A DNA stretch of 64,000 nt from Rhodamnia argentea. Taxonomy: Eukaryota; Streptophyta; Magnoliopsida; Myrtales; Myrtaceae. The notes under the pieces are model-generated. The model was given only the letters and a program-made list of their open reading frames with translations. It made no database searches and was not told the origin of the DNA. Where the stretch lies: assembly GCF_020921035.1 (NCBI RefSeq), contig NC_063155.1:26281294-26345293 (forward strand). Direction: 5' to 3'. Made by a program: the position numbers and the translations under genes. Positions 10,695-23,400 of the stretch are shown one piece after another. Within the stretch, counting starts at the first letter, position 1. Each line of letters opens with the position of its first letter.

Positions 10695-12252
10695 TCATTT
10701 GCCAAGCAGACGACGAGTACGTTGATTGGCGCCTTTCACCCGAGAGTTCAGCTCATCCACATCGTCACTAAGATGGTCGAGAGCTTTGTTTTGCCTGTAT
10801 GCACCACATTAGCTCAACATGTTAAGTAAAGTTCTACGCCTTGAAGAGAATGTGACAAGGGCCGGGAAAACCACGGCAAACAATCAAACTTCCCCAAACC
10901 AGAATTTATCTTGATCAAACTTCAGTCTCACAGCTAGCAAGTGTATCAGTTCAGGGACGTTTAAGAGGTTACGTAGGAAAGACATGAATATAAGTTAGGA
11001 CATATTCAGACCTGTCAAGTTCGCCTCCCATGTCAACAGCCATATTCTTCAGGTCACCTAAGATATTGCTAAGATCCGATAAAGCATCATCTTGCTTTGC
11101 CTTCTCAACCTGCCATCCGAAAAGTCATTGTGAACAGATGCTCAAAGACTGCTATCTGAGCGAAACAAACTTGTTAAAACACAAACCTCGACTTTCTGCA
11201 ATGCATTTGTTGGTTCAGGTGGAGGCGTATGACTGGTCCCTTTTCCTTTCGGCACAGGAGCCAAGCCCAACTGCTCTCTCTGTTTCTTGTCACTCTTTTT
11301 AGATGAATTGTCTGTCATGCCAGGAAGGAAAAGCCGATGAGTTTATGAATTAATCATCACGGAAAGTACAACTACTCAAGTTTCAACAGAAGCTGTGCAT
11401 AAAATTCACTTCGTTTTGGCCATATTCAAGTAAAGAAACCGCAGCAAGGCAATTGTGTAGGAAACCTGGTGTAACTACAGGCCCTGAAATTTCTCGAGTC
11501 TTCTTCGGCTTCCAAGTCATGGAGAACATTCCTCCAAGGTTTCCTAAGATCTTTTCCCCCTGGTATTCACCAAAACAATGTATCGGTGATCGTTAATTAT
11601 TGCAATTGAAATCACTCGAGAAACAGTAACGAGGTGTCATCTGGGTGAAAAACCTGAATGTTGCATAAAGAAACTGAGAAAGGAGCAGGCAGCAGAAAAG
11701 CTTCGCACATTTTTTTGTACAACATATTCTTAGCATGCTGAGTTCATAATACGTGGAAATTACCTTGCTCAAGTCCTTCTCTGTAGTGGCAACCATTTCA
11801 TGGGTCCTTGTGATCTGCTCGCCCTGTTTATGCAACATGTCGAGGGTCCTCGTGGCATCCCCTCTTATATCCTCAGCAATCTTAAGGCAGTTGTTGACAG
11901 TACTTGTGGTCTCCTCCGCCTTGTACACGGCATAGTTCTCCAATTCTTGCACGCTCTGATTCTCTAGCCCTCCCGATTCACGGAAGTCATTCTTATAGTT
12001 ATCACGTGCTGCTGATGAACCGGATTTAGAGGATGCGGAGGAGGAAGCCCCTCTTCGTCCCTTATTACCATCATTGAAAGGATTGCTGCCAAGATCCGGC
12101 ACAATTAGCGTGGGTTCTGAGTTTGCTCGCCTCGAAGGTTTGATGGTCGATTTGGTGTCAGATTCGGTATCAGAATCAAAAGGATTTGCTCCTGTGTCCA
12201 CAGAGTTTTGCTTGGAAAGATTATTTGCTGGTGATTTACGAAATCCAAACAT
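10695..12252 (-). CDS. SNAP33: SNAP25-homologous SNARE, SNAP33 type
   Basis: Five coding exons on the minus strand: 12252-11764, 11559-11466, 11311-11187, 11109-11012 and 10794-10695. They sum to 906 nt, giving 301 residues, essentially the length of Arabidopsis SNAP33 (300). The protein starts MFGFRKSPANN, has an NPFDSD motif near residues 24-29 and a Ser-rich linker, then a Qb-SNARE helix at about residues 105-163 and a Qc-SNARE helix at about 237-301 with the zero-layer glutamine in ELDRQNKAL. It has no membrane span; family members attach peripherally and pair with SYP1 syntaxins and VAMP72 at the plasma membrane and cell plate. An upstream non-coding exon is supported by a 5'UTR intron (donor after 12939, acceptor before 12320) that contains a CT/GA microsatellite. 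The longer frame starting upstream of 12252 reads through that intron acceptor and is not used. Confidence 0.95.
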
Positions 12253-12668
12253 TTTCGAAGACCAGAAAAAGCTGCCTTTCTCAATACGGTGGTGTAGAGG
12301 ACGGCGAAAATTCCAAGAACCTGACAGAGCAAAACAAGAACAGTTACTCGCAAAGCTAATTCCAAGAAAAAGAAAAAGCTCAAGGATGCGCCCAATTGAA
12401 TCCTCTCCAGAAATGGTGCACAAGTGCAGGCCAAAAACTAGGGAATCGGCCGGGGATGATGAATTATGCAAGCGAAGATCAATCACAAATCATCTTGGCC
12501 AGTAATCAATCGCAAATGCTCTTTTCCAAGAGCGGCTACTAAAGCGTCATCACTTTAAAAATGGAAGCCATGAATCATCTCATAGACCAAGGAAGTGCAG
12601 AAGCTCAAACTTCACATTCTCTGTTCCCTCAAAACTACAGAATGCGTGATAATCCATTCACTCTTCAC

Positions 12669-12672
<4 letters not shown>

Positions 12673-12725
<53 letters not shown>
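12673..12725. repeat. (CT)n microsatellite in the SNAP33 5'UTR intron
   Basis: About 26 CT units, GA on the SNAP33 coding strand, inside the inferred 12321-12938 leader intron. It is the longest simple dinucleotide run in the window. Confidence 0.9.
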
Positions 12726-12729
<4 letters not shown>

Positions 12730-12939
12730 CCTAGCAACAAGAAGAAAAGGACAGGCGGCTTCGCGGAGCGAAATCGACCGGCAAATGCAATGTCTGCCCA
12801 CACCCAATTGACACAAACCCACCAATGCAGATAGAGAAAAGAACATCAAACTGTTTCGCTAAAGGAAGAACTGAAGATACAAACGCACGCAGCAAGAACG
12901 AGAATCATCACGAGAGCAAGAAATGAGCAACTGGGTACC

Positions 12940-13620
12940 TGGAATTCGGTGAGAGGCTTGGGTGAAGAACTCGAAAGGCGGTCAAAACAAGTTCCGCAAG
13001 CAGCAGGACACCCAAAATAAAAGAAGGAAGAAGAAAAAAACCGCTCCTTTTTTAGGAGGTCTGCAAATGGAACTCAGAAAGAGAGAAACGCTCGTGAAAA
13101 ATGACGAGGACCCCTCTCTCTCTCTCTCTCCCTCTCTATAAACGGATCGAACAGATGGAAGGCGCCGAGGAATGGCAGAAGGAATTGCGCAGGAGGCTAT
13201 TTTTGGGTCGTCGTCCTCACTTTCTGGACCGTTGGGTTTTGGGCTCTTTTTAAACTTGGTGCCTCTTCTTATGTAATTTTTTTTTAATATTAAGGTTTTT
13301 TTTTTTGTCTGAGGTTTTAATATTAAATTCTTTTTTTTTGTTCCAAAAAAAATTAAGTTCAGAGCATCCTTTTTGGTCCTTTTTTTTTTTTTGGTGGGCT
13401 AAGCATTGTTTACCTTTTGGTAACTGAACTTTTGCTATTAATAATTGATGGGCGGTGATTTTTTTGCTTTGGCCGTCGAAATTTTACTTTTCGATAAGCA
13501 CAATTAGATCAACATTTCGTCAAAATTGCATCGTATTGAGTTATGCATGACGGGACGAGTTAATATTAACACAAGGTGAAAAGTAGGGACAAACAAAATG
13601 GCCAATCACATCCTCTCCTC
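12940..13620. promoter_or_regulatory. SNAP33 leader exon and promoter side of the divergent SNAP33/PHS1 space
   Basis: The SNAP33 leader exon probably lies between about 12940 and 13110; a further CT run occurs at 13111-13137. Beyond 13250 there are many T homopolymers and no coding signal. Assignment as promoter is positional. Confidence 0.4.
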
Positions 13621-13621
13621 T

Positions 13622-13806
13622 TGTTTTTTTTTTTTTTTATGGTAACCGAGGTTTCCACATGCAATAGACTATTTCTCGGGGTGGTGGGATATGAGCGCCA
13701 ATGCCACTGGTTAAGTCCCCTAAAACGCGATCGGGGAGATTCGAACCCGGGACCTTATCGGTTTAACTGTCTAAGGCTCGGGGATCTCACCCATTCCGCC
13801 AACGCC
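13622..13806 (-). mobile_element. tRNA-derived SINE
   Basis: Read on the minus strand, the element starts GGCGTTGGCGGAATGGGTG, which contains an A-box-like TGGCGGAATGG (13788-13801), followed by a B-box-like GGTTCGAATCT at 13737-13747, with the spacing of a tRNA with a long variable arm. It runs on through a tRNA-unrelated body and ends in a poly(A) tract (T run at 13624-13638 on the plus strand). This is the layout of a plant SINE transcribed by RNA polymerase III. Flanking target duplications are not clean; a CAAAACGAGAG / CAAGAGGAGAG similarity is only suggestive. It is not a functional tRNA because no cloverleaf closes. Confidence 0.75.
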
Positions 13807-14782
13807 TTATTGGCTCTCGTTTTGTATTTTTGTCTATGGTTTTTTTTAAAAAAAAGAAAAGGATATGGCTTTCCCACAAATAAAAAAAAGAATTTTTTTC
13901 ATAAGATATTACTATAGGATGTTGGTCCCACTCTACAAAGGAATAATAAAGTTTTTAAAGCATTAATTGTGCATAATAGAACACAAAGAAGTGTATCGGA
14001 AAGTCCAAAGTTTCCTTCATTAGTTACTCATATATGACCACGTGCTAGCACAATAGTTTTTGGGTGAAAAGCAACAGCATACTGTGAGCCACAAATTTTT
14101 AAACAAATAGATCACAAAATAATTTTTTTATTAATTATTATTTTTTTGCTCAAAATAGATTGTTAATCTTACCGTCATTCAAAAACTGTTATATAATTAA
14201 TTTTTCAAAAGTACTCAACCATAAAATCTATATATTCAAAGTTAAAGAAATGCATGAACAAGATGACACCCACATGAAGCCAATATGCTTAGATTCGTAT
14301 TGATTTCAATGTTGCAATGCTTTGTTGTTTTTTCCTTTTCTCCCGTTTGGTCAATCCCTGTTGGAGCTTAAAGGATTCCGCGGTGGGGTATGTGATAACG
14401 TGGAAACACAAATATCTTGGCTGATACATAACATAAGCGACGGCTCCTCGAACTCGAAGTTCATTCCGAGTACCCATCGCTCGATGAAAAGATTGAAGGC
14501 TCGCGTTGAGAAACGATGATTCGGTTTTGTTTACATGTTTTGAGTATCCACCTCTCACTTCTTCTATTCTGACTCGTTTCAGACGTGATGGGGTAGATGA
14601 AACAGCGAAGACAGAAACGGGAAAAGCTGCTCACAGAACAACAAGATAACACCTTGACAGAGAATTAGCACCTCTCTCTCTCTTTCTCTCTCTCCTGTCC
14701 CAGTTCTTGCTCATCATTCAGCTGGTCAACACCCATTTGTGTGCTCTGGCGCGATAGAGTAACGCTGCGCGCAAAAAGGGCA
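13807..14782. promoter_or_regulatory. Upstream region of the starch phosphorylase gene
   Basis: AT-rich to about 14300, then more balanced, with a CT tract at about 14672-14694 shortly before the start codon, probably in the 5'UTR. No gene was recognised; the minus-strand open frames near 14289-14652 have no domain. Confidence 0.45.
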
Positions 14783-17700
14783 ATGGCTGCTTCCCCATTC
14801 TCATCGAGTTGCACTTTGCCCAAGTCGATTTCTCATTCCAAATCTGTGCACAGCTCCAAAGGCTGCGACTTCAGAGCCAGAGTGACAGAGTTGTTCTTTT
14901 CCAGCACCCACGTTTGGTTTGCTCCAGAAGAAACTTCTACGTCAGAAATGTGGCTAGTGACCAAAAGCAGGACCTGAAAGAACCCCTCGCTGACGAAGGT
15001 CGAGTAATTCTTCTTCTTCTTCTTTTTTGTGCCGTGTAGTTGATGCTGCATTTGTTGCAATGAAAACTATCAGGCTTTAGTTAGTGATTGCGTGTGCACG
15101 CAACTGTTTAGGATTTTGTTTTAGTTTAGTTATTCTCTGCTAATTTCCTCCTGTACTTCTGGGTCTTCATTGAATCGAGTAGAATTTTGATGGTCCAATT
15201 AGCACTCGAAAGTTGCTTAAATGTGCTGGCATGTTCTTTTGAACTGAAGTTGCCCATTTAAGATCTAGAAATTGAAGTTTCTTGTGATTCACTACACGTT
15301 CATCATGAAAAATGAATAGACATCAGCAGTGCGAAAAACGACAACTTTGACTTGACGATCCATCACTGCACAAAGGTTTTCTTTTTTGATGACCGACAAG
15401 AAAAAGGTCCTTTCTTTTTGGATAGATGGATCGACCATCTTTCTTTTCCTCTAGAGGGAACTTTAGATGTATTATGAAGATTTTGTCGATTTTGTTGCCT
15501 TTGGTTTCAGTTCTTTTAGTGCGAGAGACTCAATCATACTTGACTGATAGTGTTTTAGGGTGTCCTTTGGCTTTTGTTTGCCGAGAGAAGTTCTTTTAAT
15601 GTGTGTACTGGCAATTTTGTCCAGTGAAGTCCTAAAACTTGTCTTTTGCTTTGGAGTTCCAGGCACACTGGATACTTTTGTTCCTGATTCAGCATCCATT
15701 GCCTCGTGCATCAAGTACCATGCGGAGTTCACCCCGTCTTTCTCTCCAGAGAAGTTCGAGTTGCCAAAGGCATATTTCGCTACTGCAGAAAGTGTTCGCG
15801 ATACCCTTATAATAAACTGGAATGCTACTTATGATTATTACGAGAAGTTGAATGTAAAGCAGGCATATTATCTGTCTATGGAGTATCTACAGGTTTGTGG
15901 TGAAATATGTGCTATATTGTCGTTCATGACAAGCTTCAGGTTTCGCATGTTATTTGTTCATGGATTTGAAGGAAAATATAAATTCTCCAGGGCAGAGCAC
16001 TGCTAAACGCAATTGGTAACTTAGAGCTTTCCGGGGCTTATGCAGAGGCTTTGAGAAAGATGGGGCACAATTTAGAGGATGTGGCCAGCCAGGTAAGGCC
16101 ATTGAATGACCTCAACTAGCCCATGCTGGGGTTTGGTCTTTCAAGTACTGTCGGCAACTTCCTGCATCAAGTTTCAGTTAGGTTTTCTTTTCAGTCAAAC
16201 AGTCAGTTGGTTCATCACATCTAATTTCTGCTGTCAAATGCCATGGGGCATCCTTTAGATGTTGCATCATTGCTGAACTGTGTAGCTAAAACTGACATAC
16301 ACTAATTATACTTGTTTATGTCTATACCAAAGTATACCACATTAATGGGGTTCCGATCTTTGGTCCCTCATCAAATTGTGGAGACGCTACAGATTGAATA
16401 ACGTGCCTAAACTTTGAGATTCTATTGCCAGTTTCACAGAGCCCCTCATGGTTGTCGAATTAATTTTCTCTGCCTCACCTATAATCTCTTGTTAATAAGC
16501 TTTAAATTTAATCAGTATATCTGTAATACTGGCATTTTTTCCATTTTGTGTATTGTACTTCAGGAGTCTGGATGATGGAGATAATCTGATTACTCATGTA
16601 CTGAGATTGCTTTTACAATAGAAATGTCATTTCGCCTGGTGAGAGTTTTGTCTCTAGCTAAAATTCTCTAATTGATGATACCAAGGAACAAGATGCTGCA
16701 CTTGGAAATGGGGGACTAGGGAGGCTCGCTTCCTGCTTTCTTGATTCTCTAGCCACCCTCAACTATCCTGCTTGGGGATATGGGCTTAGATACAAGTATG
16801 GCTTGTTCAAGCAGAATATCACAAAAGATGGCCAAGAGGAGGTTGCAGAAAATTGGCTTGAGGTACGAAAACTTGTAATCTTTCCACAAGCTAAAGAAAA
16901 ATTTTCTTTGAATTAAGACACTGCTGAAAGTGTCACTTTGACAGTGACTTGAATCACGTTTGCTTTTTGTTGACTACTAACCGTTCCTAGCAGATGGGAA
17001 ATCCATGGGAAATTGTGAGAAATGATGTTTCTTATCCAGTGAAGTTCTATGGTGAAGTCATTTCTGGACCCGATGGGAGTAAAGAATGGGTTGGGGGAGA
17101 AAACATAATGGCTCTTGCCTATGATGTTCCCATTCCAGGATACAAAACTAAGACCACCATCAATCTTCGACTTTGGTCCACAAAGGTTGCTTCAGAAGAG
17201 TTTGACCTGCTTGCTTTTAATGCTGGAGATCATGCCAAAGCATCTGCGGCCCTAAAGAACGCTGAAAAGGTGCGAAGGATATTTTGGAGAACTTACACCT
17301 CCTTTAGAACTTTATAGGTAGAACTTGCCCAAGACCAAGTTGTCTGAAAAGAAATAGAATTCATAAAATTGACTAGGGGTGTGTCTTTCCTGTGAATTCT
17401 GCTGTCACCTCACTGCATAAGTGACTAAATTATAGGAACTGTTTTTCTGCTTTTTACTGGTCAATGTATTGTTTAGATGGTCCATGCGACGCAAGTATTT
17501 ATGGTGTAGTGACATATTACATTTTTTTAATGTACAATGACAAAATAATAACTGAAGTTCTTTGGTGATCAGATTTGCTACATATTGTACCCTGGGGATG
17601 AGTCAATTGAAGGAAAGACTCTTCGATTGAAGCAGCAGTACACCCTCTGTTCTGCTTCTCTTCAAGATATCATCGCTTGTTTTGAAAGAAGATCAGGGGA

Positions 17701-20700
17701 TGTTAAGGATTGGGCTAAGTTGCCTGAGAAGGTTGCTGTCCAGATGAACGACACTCATCCTACACTCTGCATTCCTGAACTGATGAGAATATTAATGGAT
17801 GTGAAGAAGTTGAGCTGGGAAGAAGCTTGGAACATCACTAAAAGGTATTACATATCACAACGGTGTTGGTGATCTTTTCATAGCTATTTATCTGCATGTG
17901 CCTGCATTGTGAATGCGATCATCGTCTTCTTCTCACTTCAGACATTCAGTTTTCACAGCCATCTCATGTTGTTTTGTTTCTCTGATTTCTTGCTTTTAAT
18001 GTTTCTGTCAGGACCGTTGCCTATACTAACCATACTGTTCTACCTGAGGCCCTAGAGAAATGGAGTTTGGAGCTTATGCAGGATTTGCTTCCTCGACATG
18101 TTGAGATCATCAAAAAGATAGATGAGGAGGTAATACTAGAGAGTCCATAATACTTGGCTATGTGACAACATCAATCCCCCATTGTAAATTCTAACAAACT
18201 TCTCTTTGTTGAATGGTTTCTTGCTGGTAACATCAACCAGTTAGTTCAAACTATAATAGATGAGTACGGCAAGGAGGATCTTAACCTGCTGCAGCGAATG
18301 TTGAAAGAAATGCGGATATTAGATAATGTTGAATTGCCTGGTACAGTTCTAGAATTGCTAGCTAAACCAGAAGTAGATCCTAGTGAGGAAGTTGATACTG
18401 CCATTGAAGAAAGTAAAGTAGTTGATGAAGTAGATCAACCTGAAGAAGAGGATGCTCCGGAGGAGAAGAAAGTGACTCCTGAACCAGCTCCAGTATTGCC
18501 AAAGATGGTTAGGATGGCCAATCTCTGTGTTGCTGGTGGATTTGCAGTGAATGGTGTCGCTGAGATCCATAGTGAGATTGTAAAGGAGGAAGTTTTTAAC
18601 GAATTCTTCAAGGTGATACTATTAAGAAACTTTTACCATCCTGGTATATAGTTTCTCAGTTCATTAGCTACTTCTGCTCCATGGTCAAGTGATCTTTCCA
18701 TGACTGTTTTCTGGCATGACATGGTAACAGTTATGGCCAGAGAAGTTCCAGAATAAAACGAATGGTGTGACACCGAGAAGATGGATACGTTTTTGCAATT
18801 CAAATCTGAGTGAAATCATAACCAAGTGGATTGGAACGGATGACTGGACTATTAACACTGAGAAATTAGCTATTCTTAAAGAGGTAAACGAGTCAGACAG
18901 ACCGTGTTATCATTTTGATATTTGAAACAGTTCATTATATGCTTCTATTCCAGCAATACTATATATCCTGCAAGAAATTAGATTTGCTTATTGAGGTCGA
19001 GTGTGAAATATGGGGGCATCAGGTTTCATGAAGGTAGTTGTGCGATTCCTTCACTGATGATTGGTTTATTTTGTCAGTCTAATTTACATCCCTTCAATTT
19101 TTCAGTCAAATGTGAAATAATAGCAGCTTTTCCTATGGTGCATACTGAAGACCGCCTGGGAAATGGTCTACATCGTCTTCCTTAAGCACGAATTTCCTGA
19201 CTATCTGACTTTTCGAGGAGGAGATTGCCTTTTTTTAGTACTACAGCAATGATTGAGGTCATCATGCATGGTCTGCCATTTGTATGCATACAGCTGTAAA
19301 TTTCTTATGGTGATAGACCTTTTGAATCGAATCCTTTTAAGAAGTTGAAATAACAGGCTAGTCATGCACTTAACCTGAAAGGCTGGTGTGTTTTATCCAC
19401 AGTTTGCTGATAATGAAGATCTCCAATTGGAATGGCGGGTAGCCAAAAGAAGAAACAAGATAAAGGTCGCAGCATTTCTCAAAGAAAAAACTGGATATAT
19501 AGTCAGTCCCGATGCCATGTTTGATGTCCAGGTTAGTTCTTCCTCTATTTTCTTTCTGCATCTGCAGACAAGCTCTGGGGGAGATGCGGCGTTTACCCTC
19601 TCTTCTGCTATTGGTGAACTCTTGCACAGAAAGGTCAACTTATGGCCGTCTCTTGTCCCCCTGCCGGTGGGGAATCTGCTCCAGGTGTTGCTTTGCTGCC
19701 GCTTTATCTCATGTTGGCCTGTACCTTCCTTAGGTGGCCCTCCACCAAAACACCTCTACAACCGGCATAACTCCTTCAGGCTCCTCTCGTTGCCTTGGCT
19801 ACTTTGCACGTGTGACTCTGCTTTCATGATAGAACCAGGGACCTTTCGTTTAAGTTGTAGTAGTGAGCTAATTTATGGAGCCGCAGTTGAGGCAGCAGAA
19901 TCCTTTCACTGACCAAATAATTCCCTTTCTAAAGGGTTTTTCTTCCCCATATCCCGACAATAAGCTGGTTTTTTGGGGGAAAATGGTTCGTCCCTAAGGT
20001 AGTCCTAGGAGTTTTCTGTATATACTTCCAAACCTAGAAAAAGAAAGTGAAAACATGAAACCTCGGAAATCTTAAGTGAAAAGGCCTAACAATAGATATT
20101 CAAATGGCAAATGGATCATGGTAATCTCTATGCCTGCAATTGATCTGGTCTTGCGACAGTGAAGATTTCATAGGTGGCGTTCTAACTGTTTTAATGGGTG
20201 GGCTAGACTCATATCTCGCGAAACACTAGCAATTATAATATGTTGCTCTAAACATGCGTATCCAATGCAACTTATCAAAATACGTTACTTTCAAGGCATG
20301 TATGACTAAGTCCAAATTTTGAGTCTTCGAAGTTTAATTGAGAGATCTTGATTATGTATGTTCAGGTGAAGCGCATACATGAATACAAGAGGCAGTTATT
20401 AAACATCCTTGGCATCATCTATCGCTACAAGAAAATGAAGGAGATGACACCTGATGAAAGAAAGATGAGGTTCGTTCCTCGGGTCTGCATATTTGGAGGT
20501 AAAGCATTTGCTACATATGTCCAAGCTAAGAGAATTGTGAAGTTCATCACGGATGTGGGGGCAACCGTTAACCATGATCCCGAAATTGATGATCTCTTGA
20601 AGGTGATTTTGTCTATTGGCTACATTTAGGATATCATTTGATATTTGCTCAAACTAGTTATAGATTGGTTGGTGTCTTTCCATTGGATATTGAGTGCAAT

Positions 20701-22153
20701 CTTATACTTTGAAATTGATTGTATCATTGTTCTCCAGCAACTTCATCTATACAGCGGACTAGCTAGTTATGATATGGACATCTAAATGCATGTATGACAT
20801 GTTCATTGTTTCAATCTAGGTTGTCTTTGTTCCAAACTACAATGTCAGTGCTGCGGAAGTGCTTATTCCAGGAAGCGAGTTGTCACAACATATCAGGTAT
20901 CTTTTTCAATAAAGTTCTCATAGCCTGAAATCTCAAAAGTACCAGTCCATGCGTCTTTAAACTGGATCAGTTGAAATGTAGTCGTTAGTTCTAGATCCTA
21001 ATGGATGATCATCATTTATGTTTTAAGCGAGATCAAAAAATGTTAGAATATTTTTCTAAACAGTGTAGTTGACAGCAACTCTCTCTGCTCTATAGTACTG
21101 CTGGAATGGAGGCCAGTGGAACCAGCAACATGAAGTTTGCAATGAATGGGTGTGTCCTCATCGGAACCTTAGATGGGGCGAATGTTGAAATAAGACAGGA
21201 GGTTGGAGAAGACAATTTCTTCCTCTTCGGGGCAAAGGCGCATGAAATAGCTGGGCTGAGGAAGGAAAGAGCTGAAGGAAAGGTAATGTTGTGACGGTAG
21301 GAGAATTTTTTGCTTTATAATGGGATAAAGAAGCATCACTGTGAGATAAGATCCCACCATTAAAACAGATACTTTTCTGACTGGATTACTGTCCCATAGA
21401 CATTGCCTACATGAATCTAATGATGGTCAGAGAGACATGAGCTCACACTTCGATGAGAAGCATCGTCAATGATCAGCTTTTCATTCTCTTTCTTGATACA
21501 TATGATCAATTGTGACATTTTCAGTTTATACCGGATGCTCGTTTTGAAGAAGTAAAGGCATATGTGCGGAGTGGTGTCTTCGGTCCCTACAACTATGAAG
21601 AGTTAATGGGATCGTTGGAAGGAAACAAAGGCTATGGACGTGCAGACTATTTCCTCGTGGGCAAGGACTTCCCCAGTTACGTGGAATGCCAAGAAAAGAT
21701 CGACGAGGCATACAGAGACCAGAAAGTGAGTAACAAACAACAATTGCTGATTATATCTTATTGTTTCTGCTCTCTTGTTGAAGCTTTGCCTGCAAGTGCT
21801 TGATCAGAAATCATACGCCAAGATTTGCCTATCTATGTAGAAAATTGGAGCCCATCTTACATCAATTAGTAGTTTCCTTGTGTGATAAACGTATCCCTTC
21901 ATTGCTCCATGTTATATATTGATCTCTTGCTTCTCGATCTTCATTATAACTTTGGGTCTAAACTTTCTTATATAAGATTCTGCGCGCTCTCTTGCTCCTT
22001 GTGACTGATTTAGTTCTATGATATGTGCTTGAGCAGAGATGGACAAAAATGTCGATCTTGAACACGGCTGGATCGTACAAGTTCAGCAGCGACCGGACAA
22101 TCCGCGAGTATGCCAGAGACATATGGGGAATCGAGCCGGTCGTACTGCCATAA
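14783..22153 (+). CDS. PHS1: Plastidial alpha-1,4-glucan (starch) phosphorylase, L type
   Basis: Fifteen exons: 14783-14998, 15663-15892, 15991-16092, 16686-16862, 16994-17269, 17573-17844, 18012-18129, 18241-18612, 18731-18883, 19403-19531, 20366-20602, 20820-20896, 21096-21282, 21525-21725, 22037-22153. The enzyme releases glucose-1-phosphate from, or adds glucose to, alpha-1,4-glucans in plastids and uses pyridoxal phosphate; the cofactor lysine is in the [14 protein letters not shown] block of exon 13. Exon 8 holds the acidic insertion (about residues 490-560) that marks the plastidial form and is absent from the cytosolic PHS2. All junctions from exon 2 on keep frame. The exon sum is 2864 nt, one short of a multiple of three: the transit-peptide start [15 protein letters not shown] and the downstream [15 protein letters not shown] are in different frames within exon 1. 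That implies a one-base loss (or two-base gain) near 14850-14925, either real or an assembly error. Expected length ~955 residues versus 966 in potato. Confidence 0.93.
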
Positions 22154-23229
22154 CTTTGCAGTATGTGTTCCCCTGGGGAAAGTGCAGAAATGAATTGCCT
22201 TCTTGCATCATCCCACTGTGATAGGAGAATGGAAGGGGTTGGTGGAACAAAGAGAGAATAATTAATTGGTAAAGCTGTGTCCTCATATTACTGTAAATTG
22301 TAGAATTACAAGTACAATGAGGAGTGTTGGAAAAAGTAATGGAATGTAGTAACAATGTGGTCGGACTTTGAGGCGTGTAATCACTCTCTTTTAGGATCAA
22401 TTTGCCCCACAAAACAATGAAGATTGGCTGTCTCTTTTTTGAAGGACAACGAAAGAATAAAAGTTGTCTACAGGAATTGAACAGAATTGTCCTTTATATA
22501 ATACTAATGGAACACACCTCTTGGTGTCCAAACTGCCCATATACGAACGCACCTAACGCACCTATTCATGTTCGTAAGTGCTAAGTGCGTCAAAATCGCG
22601 CAATCACACGCGCACCCGCGCGCGAGTATAGTGGGGTCTAGCCCACTTGCCCATTTCTTTATTCCGAAAGACTACTGTGGCCTTCTAACTAATAAAGAGA
22701 CTTGCACCTTTCTTTTTATCCTATGTGGGATTGAAAAGGCAGCTTTTTATTTTAACAAACAAACTTCAACAAGGAGTCTGTACGAATTACTCCCATATTG
22801 CTAAGCCTAAAAATTACACGATAGCTCAGCTTCACAATGCTGAGGAATACCTTTCCTGAAAACTACCTTTGTTGACCTTTCGACGGTAGCCTATCGTCCC
22901 CTGCAACCGGTTTATCCCTCCATAACCCGAAATCACTTTGCATTCCACAAATGTCTTCCCTCTTTGTCGAATGAATTTTTTCGGGCGTTTTCTGGTAGTA
23001 TGAACATCATGAAAGCGAGATCAAAGTAGCATAAATCTGAAGCTAGTACATTTAAGATGTAGATATACTAGGAGATCAATGTTTTCAGTCCAAGTAAAAC
23101 AGGAGAGGGGGATTCGGTTGAGAGGGATGCGATTCTTTGTGAATTTTTTAGCTAATGAATGGATCTCAAATTCGGCTGAACCATATCATTAGTCCAATAC
23201 GTGACATCGTCTCTGAATTTCTAACTTGT
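22154..23229. other. PHS1 3'UTR and intergenic DNA
   Basis: The first ~300 bases probably hold the PHS1 3'UTR; an AATAAAA lies near 22456. Around 22540-22630 there is a GC-rich patch with repeated ACGC and CGCG words. No gene was recognised. Confidence 0.45.
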
Positions 23230-23400
23230 TCAACGTGAACTTTTGATACATGTTCAATTCGGTCTTTGGACCGTGTGAAAATGACTAGTATTGGCCTTTC
23301 ATTAATTCAAGTACAAGGACAACATTGAACATTTTCATACAGTTCATGGATTTAATTGAACATGTATCAAACATTCGGAGATCATATTGAATAAATTAAA
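23225..23400. repeat. Small hairpin element
   Basis: TTTGATACATGTTCAATT at 23242-23259 is matched by its exact reverse complement at 23354-23371. The arms continue inward imperfectly (GGACCGTGTGAAAATG opposite CATTTTCATACAGTTC), giving a hairpin of about 130 bases. Probably a small foldback or MITE remnant. Related words continue to about 23470. Confidence 0.6.

Noticed and set aside
11593-12486. Longer SNAP33 start upstream of 12252
   Set aside because: The extension crosses a good splice acceptor (before 12320) and reads through intron; homologues start at MFGFRKS.
19540-20360. Possible extra gene in the long PHS1 intron 10
   Set aside because: The 174-residue frame starts in exon 10 and runs into the intron; no separate domain or transposon ends were seen.
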